DNA of 64,000 nt from DATDAH01 sp963845425 (lineage in GTDB: Bacteria > Actinomycetota > Acidimicrobiia > Acidimicrobiales > DATDAH01), in assembly GCA_963845425.1 (NCBI GenBank), contig CAWJSC010000010.1, positions 806,001 through 870,000 on the forward strand, given 5' to 3'. Below are positions 58,093 to 64,000 of this stretch, piece by piece. How positions within the stretch are numbered: the stretch's first letter is position 1; every line of letters starts with the position of its first letter. Position numbers and translations under genes: made by a program. Under the pieces are notes generated by a model. That model worked only from the letters and a program-made list of their open reading frames with translations, made no database searches and had not been told where the DNA came from.

Positions 58093-59147
58093 ACCGCGCC
58101 CGCGGCGTCGCCGGCCCCGGGCGAGGACCCAATGACGAACCCCCCAGGATGCTTGCCCGTCTCCTACGCAAGGTCGGTGCCTCGCGCCAGGCCCAGATCG
58201 GTGTCGCGCTCTGCACCGTGCTCGTGATCGCGGGGATCGCGTTCGCGTTTCACGAGCTCTCGACCGCCGCGCCTTCGTGCCTCGACCGGGAGTCGCCGAC
58301 GGTACTCCGCGGCACCTTCACCCAGGGAGAATCGATCCCCTCGCCCCCCGACTCGCACACCATCGACGCCCGGACAGCCGTCTCGTTGACGTCCGGTGAA
58401 CGGGCCCTCGAGATCGGCGAGAGCCGGGAACCAACGGGCCTCTGCGTGGTGGGCTGGACCACGGTGGGCCAGCAGCCGCGCACCCTGACCTGGGAGGAGA
58501 TGCACGACGACATCGAGGGCTCTGCCCTGCGCGTCTATGCCTCGGACTACGTGGTGGACGGGTTGCGGGCCGACAACGTCGAGGACGGGTTCGACCCCCG
58601 CGGCGGCGAGGGATTCGAGCTACGCAACGCCTGGATGACCTACGTCCGCGACGACTGCGTCGAGAACGACGAACGGCGCGCGGGGAGGGTCGTGGACAGC
58701 CTCTTCGACGGCTGCTACACGTTCTTCAGCGAGCAGGAAGCCGGCGACGTCACCGGTGAGTCGCTGGTCTTCGACAACGTCCTCGCTCGCCTGGAGCCGA
58801 TGCCGGGCCCGTACGGCACCGAGGACCCGGACGTCATCGGACACGGCTCCTTCTTCAAGAACTTCGAGGACGGCGGCCGCCACGAGCCGGTCATCCGAGA
58901 TTCCGTCTTCTTCCTCAGCGACGACTGCTACAACGACTGCAGCGACTGGCCCCCCGGCACGACGGCCAGCGACGTCATCCTCGTGTGGACCGGCACCGGA
59001 GAGTTCCCCATGAGCGTCCTGCCCGGCATGACGCTGACCACAGACCGATCCGTCTGGGACCGGGCCGTCGCACGATGGACATCACGCCACGGCTGCACAA
59101 CGGTCGACCAGCCCTGCACCAAGCTCAACAACCCCGATCCGCCCTAG
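58089..59147 (+). CDS. Membrane-anchored beta-helix-like hypothetical protein
   Basis: A 352-residue protein with one N-terminal membrane segment (ALCTVLVIAGIAFAF) and an extracytoplasmic domain of repeating short strands (LRVYASDYVVDGLRADNVED, FELRNAWMTYVRDDCVEND, VIRDSVFFLSDDCYNDC), reminiscent of right-handed parallel beta-helix proteins. Several paired cysteines. No family recognised. Translationally coupled to the antiporter. Confidence 0.65.
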   Translation: MNRARGVAGPGRGPNDEPPRMLARLLRKVGASRQAQIGVALCTVLVIAGIAFAFHELSTAAPSCLDRESPTVLRGTFTQGESIPSPPDSHTIDARTAVSLTSGERALEIGESREPTGLCVVGWTTVGQQPRTLTWEEMHDDIEGSALRVYASDYVVDGLRADNVEDGFDPRGGEGFELRNAWMTYVRDDCVENDERRAGRVVDSLFDGCYTFFSEQEAGDVTGESLVFDNVLARLEPMPGPYGTEDPDVIGHGSFFKNFEDGGRHEPVIRDSVFFLSDDCYNDCSDWPPGTTASDVILVWTGTGEFPMSVLPGMTLTTDRSVWDRAVARWTSRHGCTTVDQPCTKLNNPDPP

Positions 59148-59184
59148 AGCTACATGTGAACGCCCCCATCGACGGGACAGATCG

Positions 59185-59220
59185 CCGGCCCACCCGGCGG
59201 GGACCTCCCCGTCCGGCCGG
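59185..59220. terminator. GC-rich nested hairpin between convergent genes
   Basis: CGGGG-ACCT-CCCCG (59198-59211) nested in CCGGCC/GGCCGG (59185-59190, 59215-59220). It lies between the convergent beta-helix gene and the GalE-like gene. No T-tract. Confidence 0.45.
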
Positions 59221-59247
59221 CTCCCGGGCGCCTACGGGGCCGACCCG

Positions 59248-60192
59248 TCAGCGGCTCCGGGTCCAGTCGAGGGTGGCCTTGACGCCATCGGCGAGGCTCA
59301 CCTGCGGGGACCAGCCCAGCTCCCGCTGCGCCTTGCCGGCGTCGAGACAGGAACGGTCCAGCTCACCGGGGCGGGCATCGGCGTGGGCCGGGGGGTCGGT
59401 GACGCCCTCGTTGGCGGCCATGGCGGCGTAGAGCGCGTTCACGCTGGTCTCCTGGCCGGTGCCGATGTTGTAGAGGTTCTCGCTGCCGGCGGTGGCGGCC
59501 TTGGCGAAGGCGTCGACCACGTCGTCGACGTAGACGTAGTCCCGGGTGGCCTCGCCGGTGCCGAAGATCGTGCAAGGCGAGCCCGACAGCAGGAGCCCGG
59601 CGAAGATGGCGACCACGCCCGCCTCGCCGTGGGGATCCTGGCGGGGGCCATAGACGTTGGCCAGGGCCAGCGAGGTCCAGTCCAGGCCGTGGACCGCCCG
59701 GTAGGCCCGCAGGTAGTCGGTGCCGACCTTCTTGGCCACGCCGTAGGGCGCGATGGGAAGCTCGGGCTGGGACTCGTCGACGGGGAGGACGGACGGGTCG
59801 GGCTCGCCGTAGATGGTCCCGCCGCTGGAGGCGAAGACGACCTTGCGGGCACCGCCCGCCCGGGCGCCCTCGAGCACGTGCAGGAGGCCGATCACGTTGA
59901 TCGACGCGTCGTGGGCGGGGCGGGCCACCGAGACCCGGACGTCGGCCTGAGCGGCCAGGTGGAAGACCACCTCGGCACCGGAGCCCGCCACCAGCGCCGT
60001 GGTCGACTCGTCCCGGATGTCATGGTCGTGCACGGTCAGGCGGTCCCCGGCCGAAGCACGGGCCGAGGCCAGGTTGGCCTTCGAGCCGCTGGAGAAGTCG
60101 TCCACGACCACGACCTCGTGGCCGTCGGCGAGAAGCCGGTCGACGAGGGTCGAGCCGATGAAGCCGGCGCCGCCGGTGACCAGACATCTCAT
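59248..60192 (-). CDS. UDP-glucose 4-epimerase-like NAD-dependent epimerase
   Basis: A 314-residue extended SDR. TGGAGFIGSTLVDRL binds NAD; VVVDDFSSGSKANL is GalE-like; FASSGGTIYGEPD and YGVAKKVGTDYLRAY hold the Ser and Tyr/Lys pair; LANVYGPRQDPHGEAGVVAIF is typical of UDP-sugar epimerases. Exact sugar not certain. The 3' end recurs as a decayed copy at 56271-56425. Confidence 0.85.
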   Translation of the reverse strand: MRCLVTGGAGFIGSTLVDRLLADGHEVVVVDDFSSGSKANLASARASAGDRLTVHDHDIRDESTTALVAGSGAEVVFHLAAQADVRVSVARPAHDASINVIGLLHVLEGARAGGARKVVFASSGGTIYGEPDPSVLPVDESQPELPIAPYGVAKKVGTDYLRAYRAVHGLDWTSLALANVYGPRQDPHGEAGVVAIFAGLLLSGSPCTIFGTGEATRDYVYVDDVVDAFAKAATAGSENLYNIGTGQETSVNALYAAMAANEGVTDPPAHADARPGELDRSCLDAGKAQRELGWSPQVSLADGVKATLDWTRSR

Positions 60193-60229
60193 CGGGTGCC
60201 CGCTCCGCGGCGCTTCGTGTCGCTGTGCA

Positions 60230-61234
60230 TCAGTCCGCCTCGGGGCGGCGACCGTCGGTCAGGACCTCGCCGGCCTCGACCACCGCACGGTCGCCCAGGA
60301 CAGTGCCGGCCTCGACCACCGCGTCAGGTCCGACCACCGCATGGGGGCCGACGATGGCGTCTCGGACGGTGGCCCCGGCGTCGATCCGGGCCCCGGGGAG
60401 CAGCACGCTGTCGATCACCGTCGCCCCGTCGGCCACCGAGGACCCGCTCATGAGGACCGCGTGCTCGACCTTGGCCCCGGGGGCCACGGTGGCATCGGCC
60501 GCGATGGCCGGTGGGGTCTCAGCCCGGTGGCCGTCGACCAGGTCCAGTTGGGCCTGGAGGTAGGTGGCCGGCGTGCCCGCGTCGAGCCAGTAGGTCTCGC
60601 TCGGGAAACCGAACAGCTTGCCCTCGGCCGCCAGGGCCGGGAAGGTCACCCGCTCGATGGACACGGGGCCCTCGTGGTCGATCAGGTCGAGGACCTCGGG
60701 CTCCAGTACGTAGGTGCCTGCGTTGATCCAGTTGGACGGGGCGCTGTCCCGGGGCGGCTTCTCGACGAACGCCAGGACCCGGCCGTCGCCGTCGATCGGC
60801 ACCACGCCGTAGCGGGAGGGATCGTCGACAGGGTGGAGGTGGATGGTGCCCGCACCGCCGCCGGCGTCATGGGCGTCGAGCAGCGCCCCGATGTCCAGGT
60901 CGGTCAGCACGTCGCCGTTGAGGACCAGGAAGCGCTCGTCGACCCCGGCCTCCCGGGCGGCGAAGCGAATGGCCCCGGCGGTGTCCAGGGGCACGTCCTC
61001 GACGGCGTAGGCCAGGCGCACCCCGGCGCACTCGTCGTCGGGATAGGCCTCGATGAAGGCGTCGGGGCGGTAGCCGAGGGCCAGGACCGCCTCGTCGACG
61101 CCGTGCTCGGCCAAGCGGCCTACGACCCACTCGATCATGGGCCGGTCCACGACCGGCAGCATCTGCTTCGGCGTGCCCAGGGTCAGCGGCCGGAGGCGGG
61201 TGCCGAAGCCGCCGACCAGGACGACGGCTCTCAT
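60230..61234 (-). CDS. Sugar-1-phosphate nucleotidyltransferase (mannose-1-P guanylyltransferase-like)
   Basis: A 334-residue enzyme. Nucleotide loop VVLVGGFGTRLRPLTLGTPK, metal Asp in VLNGDVLTDLD, VEKPPRD, WINAGTYVLEPEVL, and ETYWLDAGTPATYLQAQ. The C-terminal part is a left-handed beta-helix of hexapeptides. Resembles eukaryote-type GDP-mannose pyrophosphorylases. It would supply GDP-mannose to Gmd; UDP- or dTDP-sugar specificity cannot be excluded. Confidence 0.85.
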   Translation of the reverse strand: MRAVVLVGGFGTRLRPLTLGTPKQMLPVVDRPMIEWVVGRLAEHGVDEAVLALGYRPDAFIEAYPDDECAGVRLAYAVEDVPLDTAGAIRFAAREAGVDERFLVLNGDVLTDLDIGALLDAHDAGGGAGTIHLHPVDDPSRYGVVPIDGDGRVLAFVEKPPRDSAPSNWINAGTYVLEPEVLDLIDHEGPVSIERVTFPALAAEGKLFGFPSETYWLDAGTPATYLQAQLDLVDGHRAETPPAIAADATVAPGAKVEHAVLMSGSSVADGATVIDSVLLPGARIDAGATVRDAIVGPHAVVGPDAVVEAGTVLGDRAVVEAGEVLTDGRRPEAD

Positions 61235-61989
61235 CCGGCGGGCGGCGCCGTGGTGGTCGTCGAGTCGCCGGGCAGGGTGGTGGCCGGCGCGGTGGTGCTC
61301 GGCGTGCTGACCGTGGTGCCACCGTCGACGCCCGCCAACTCGTCGAGGTCACCGACGGTCGAGGGCGGCAGGATGTCGCCTCCCTCGGGCACGAAGGCGA
61401 TCGTGTAGGCCTCGAGGTCGTTCTGGAAGAAGATGTCCGCCAGGTTCTCGGTGAAGACCTGCGGATCGGTGTCGCCGGCCTCCGATGCGTTGGCCCAGTA
61501 GGCCACCTGGACCTGGCCGTCCTCGCCGTCGCACTGGTCCTCACCCTCGGTGTAGGTGACGGGTTCGCCGTCGGGGCCGGGGATGGTGATGGAGTCGTCG
61601 GTCAGCTCCGCACCCGCCGCGCTCATGAACACGCCGAGGGTGGCGTCCTCTCCGGCCCGGGCCACCTGCTGGGCCGCGCCGGGGTGGATGTGCATGACCC
61701 CGTCGCCGTGGGTGTGGGTCCCGTTGGGGTCGGCGTCGTTGGTGAACGGGGGCTCGAGCGTGCCGCAGATGTCGATCCCGTAGGCGGCGTGCCAGTGGTC
61801 GGTGAGCCCCGGCTCCAGCGCCTCGGCCTCGTCCTGGGTGCGGGCGTAGAAGATCAGCGACACCCCGAGCACGCACACGATGGTCACGGTGGCGGGGAAC
61901 AGGATGCTGCGCTGCTGGCCACCGCGGGACCCGCGGCCCCCGGCTCGCTGTGCACGCGCGACTTTCTTGGCGGAAGAGGCCTTACCCAT
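61231..61989 (-). CDS. Single-pass membrane protein with His-rich motifs
   Basis: A 252-residue protein: basic N-terminus, one membrane segment (ILFPATVTIVCVLGVSLIFYA), then an external domain with DHWHAAYGIDICG, THTHGDGVMHIHPGAA and YWANASEAGD, and a Thr/Pro-rich C-terminal tail. The clustered His residues suggest metal binding (inference). No named family. It overlaps the nucleotidyltransferase by 4 bases. Confidence 0.72.
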   Translation of the reverse strand: MGKASSAKKVARAQRAGGRGSRGGQQRSILFPATVTIVCVLGVSLIFYARTQDEAEALEPGLTDHWHAAYGIDICGTLEPPFTNDADPNGTHTHGDGVMHIHPGAAQQVARAGEDATLGVFMSAAGAELTDDSITIPGPDGEPVTYTEGEDQCDGEDGQVQVAYWANASEAGDTDPQVFTENLADIFFQNDLEAYTIAFVPEGGDILPPSTVGDLDELAGVDGGTTVSTPSTTAPATTLPGDSTTTTAPPAG

Positions 61990-62025
61990 GGCCCGGAGAG
62001 GGTATCGCCCGCCTCGTCCGAGGCG

Positions 62026-63258
62026 TCAGCGCCCGGCCCGCAACTCGGTGAACAGCTCCTCGTAACGCCGGGCGACGTCCGCCGGCGAGGGCCAGGTCTC
62101 CACGAAGCGACGGCCCGCCTCACCCATGGCGTCGGCCCCGTCGGGGTCGTCGACGAGCGGAAGGAGGGCCTCGACCAGGGCGTCGGGGTCGTCGGGGGCG
62201 ACGGCCGTCCCCGCGCCCGCCTCCTCCACCACCCGGGCCACCTCTGTGCCGGGGTCCACGCTCGCCACCAGCGGTCGCGCGGCGGCCAGGATCGAGTACA
62301 GCTTGGACGGGACGCTGGACCGGGCGAAGCCCGAGCGGAGCAGCACGAGGTGGACGTCGGCGGCGCCCAGGACCTCAGCCAGGCGCTCCCGGGGCTGGAG
62401 GTCGACGAACACCACATTGGGCAGGTCCGCCGCCTCCGCCTCGAGGGCCAGCTTGGCCGAGCCCGCGCCGTTGATCACGAAGACCAGGTCGTCCCGGCCG
62501 GCCAAGCGACGGGCCGCTTCGAGCACGAGGCCAACGGGCTGGGAGTAGCCGAGGTTCCCGGCGTACATGACCACTCGGCGCTCGCCGAGGCCGAACTCGG
62601 CCCGGTAGTCGTTGTGCCGGTCGTCCGGGGTGACCCGGCCGGTGTCGATGAAGTTCGGGATCACCCGGATGCGGTCCCGCTCCCCCGGCGCCAGCTTGGC
62701 CCGCAGGTTGTCGGCGAGGTCCTCGGAGAGGACGGTGACGGCGTCAGACCGTCGATAGGTGAACCGCTCGAGCGCCCGGGCCCCGGCGATGGCCCGTTGG
62801 CCGGTGAGGACCCCGGCCTCGACGGCCACGTCCGGGAAGACGTCCTGGATGTTGAAGACGAAGGGGGCCCGGCGGGCCCGAGCCACGAGCCACCCGGCCA
62901 GGCCCAAGGTCAGCGGCGGCGACATCGCCAGCACGGCGTCGGGTCGCGGCCGACCCATCAGGCCGACCAGGCCGGCCAGGACCGTGAAGCCGCCGAAGGC
63001 CACCGCCCGGGCGGGGATGTTGGTCTTGTCCGTCGGGAAGGGGTGGACCCGGGAGATCCGTCCCCAGTCGGTGGTCTCGGTACGGACGAGGCGCCCGTGC
63101 CACCCGTGCTCGATGCGGTGGTGGCGGTACCAGGGCAGGGCGGTGACGACGTGCAGCCGGTGGCCCCTGGCCACCAGGTGCTCGACGATGCTGGTCATGA
63201 CCTCGCCCGTGGGGGCGACGTCGGGCGTGAAGTGCGGGGCGATGACGGTGAGGTTCAC
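62026..63258 (-). CDS. Family 4 glycosyltransferase (WbuB-like)
   Basis: A 410-residue GT-B enzyme. LTVIAPHFTPDVAPTGEVM and VVTALPWYRHHRIEHG at the N-terminus, FNIQDVFPDVAVEAG, VIPNFIDTGRVTP, VMYAGNLGYSQPVGLVLEA, and a C-terminal SSVPSKLYSILAAARPLVA. The pattern fits WbuB/fucosamine-transferase-like enzymes of polysaccharide assembly. GTG at 63258 overlaps the upstream glycosyltransferase stop by 4 bases. Confidence 0.88.
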   Translation of the reverse strand: MNLTVIAPHFTPDVAPTGEVMTSIVEHLVARGHRLHVVTALPWYRHHRIEHGWHGRLVRTETTDWGRISRVHPFPTDKTNIPARAVAFGGFTVLAGLVGLMGRPRPDAVLAMSPPLTLGLAGWLVARARRAPFVFNIQDVFPDVAVEAGVLTGQRAIAGARALERFTYRRSDAVTVLSEDLADNLRAKLAPGERDRIRVIPNFIDTGRVTPDDRHNDYRAEFGLGERRVVMYAGNLGYSQPVGLVLEAARRLAGRDDLVFVINGAGSAKLALEAEAADLPNVVFVDLQPRERLAEVLGAADVHLVLLRSGFARSSVPSKLYSILAAARPLVASVDPGTEVARVVEEAGAGTAVAPDDPDALVEALLPLVDDPDGADAMGEAGRRFVETWPSPADVARRYEELFTELRAGR

Positions 63259-64000
63259 GGGCCCGACAGCACCTCGCGGTACGCGGCGAGCAGGGCCTCG
63301 GCCGACGCCACCGCGCTGAACTGCCCGGCCCGTTCGAGGCCGGCCGCGACCAGCCGGGCGTGGTGCTCCTCGTCGTCGAGCAGCCGGAGCAGCTCGGTGG
63401 CCCACGCCTCCCGGTCATCGGGCTCGACCAGCACCCCGGCGTCGCCGACCACTTCGGGCAGGGCGGTGGCGTTCGCCGCGATGACGGGGCAACCCCGGGC
63501 CATGGCCTCGATGACCGGGGCGCCGAAGCCCTCGAACCGGGACGGGAACCCGAGGCCGTGGGCCTGGCGCAGGATGGCAGCCAGATCCCACCAAGGGATG
63601 CGGCCGAGACGGTGGATCCGGCCCTCCAACCCGAGCTCGGCGATCGTCTCGTGGATCTCGCCCTCCATCTGGCCTTCGCCACCGGTCAGCACCAGCGAGG
63701 CCTCGGGATGGTCCTTCACCACCTGGGCGAAGGCCCGGACCAACGTCAGGTGGTTCTTGTGGGGGTAGGTGATGGCCGGGTACACGAAGAACGGCGGCGT
63801 GATCCCGAAGGCCGCCTCGACCTGGGCCAGGTCGACCTCGCGGCCCGGCCCGACGGACGGGGTCGGGATGCCGTGGGGGACGATCCAGACGTGCTCGGGC
63901 GGGAGGTCGACCACCGACAACAGGGCCTCGCGGCTGTACTCACTCGGGGTCACCACGAGGCGGGCCGCCCGGGCCGACCGGGGCAGCACGGCCCGGCTGA
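63255..64000 (-). CDS. Family 4 glycosyltransferase (N-terminus beyond the window)
   Basis: At least 247 residues of a GT-B enzyme, open to the right edge. LVVTPSEYSREALL, VWIVPHGIP, FVYPAITYPHKNHLTLVRAF, LVLTGGEGQMEGE, and the donor site FPSRFEGFGAPVIEAMARG with VVGDAGVLVEPDD. Cut at the 5' side. Coupled to the downstream WbuB-like gene. Confidence 0.87.
   Translation of the reverse strand, partial: SRAVLPRSARAARLVVTPSEYSREALLSVVDLPPEHVWIVPHGIPTPSVGPGREVDLAQVEAAFGITPPFFVYPAITYPHKNHLTLVRAFAQVVKDHPEASLVLTGGEGQMEGEIHETIAELGLEGRIHRLGRIPWWDLAAILRQAHGLGFPSRFEGFGAPVIEAMARGCPVIAANATALPEVVGDAGVLVEPDDREAWATELLRLLDDEEHHARLVAAGLERAGQFSAVASAEALLAAYREVLSGP

Overview
The window is 64 kb of high-GC DNA from an actinobacterium. 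The chemistry and small lineage-marker families point to Actinomycetota: coenzyme F420 enzymes (CofD, CofE), a mycothiol-type formaldehyde dehydrogenase with its metallo-beta-lactamase partner, DUF3499, DUF5719, and the conserved order Trm112-like / sugar isomerase / phosphomannomutase / AhcY. I suspect class Acidimicrobiia, but that placement is inference. Genes are dense and often overlap by 1-4 bases. I saw no rRNA, tRNA or CRISPR array.

Layout. 1-13 kb: a giant zinc-ribbon / Ser-Thr kinase / AAA ATPase / cyclase signalling protein (cut by the left edge), an MFS transporter, a hexapeptide acyltransferase, nitronate monooxygenase, DUF952, a stand-alone LigD-type polymerase, an acyl-CoA dehydrogenase, a PLP decarboxylase, and a three-gene sulfur operon (SQR-like, TusE/DsrC-like, DsrE). 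13-21 kb: a Rieske / epimerase / SDR operon, a thioredoxin-fold protein, a hydrolase, the mycothiol formaldehyde dehydrogenase pair, an FMN protein, a crotonase and AzlCD. 21-28 kb: the housekeeping run comF / receiver-like regulator / secA / prfB / ftsE / ftsX. 28-33 kb: methionine and SAM salvage (mtnA, ahcY). 32-47 kb: mannose-phosphate enzymes, large membrane glycosyltransferases, DUF3499, FtsH, a membrane thioredoxin and DUF5719. 47-64 kb: nucleotide sugars and glycan assembly (GT4s, Rmd, Gmd, GalE-like, a sugar nucleotidyltransferase), F420 biosynthesis, and an inserted-looking island with a cupredoxin, a two-domain multicopper oxidase and a cation/proton antiporter.

How the genes work together: the PGI/PMI-type isomerase, ManB and the nucleotidyltransferase could make GDP-mannose. 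Gmd and Rmd would convert it to GDP-D-rhamnose, and the several GT2/GT4 and membrane proteins would use it for a surface glycan.

Main discoveries: (1) gmd carries a 340-residue intein with a LAGLIDADG endonuclease, inserted exactly inside the conserved FNHE/SPRRG motif. (2) A patchwork pseudogene at 56.27-56.74 kb is stitched from pieces of three other genes of the window (galE, a GT4, cofE), and those pieces form direct repeats around the oxidase and antiporter blocks. (3) A palindromic element occurs twice; one copy split the azlC/azlD overlap and is flanked by an 11-bp direct repeat. (4) A second dispersed structured element sits in front of two glycan genes.
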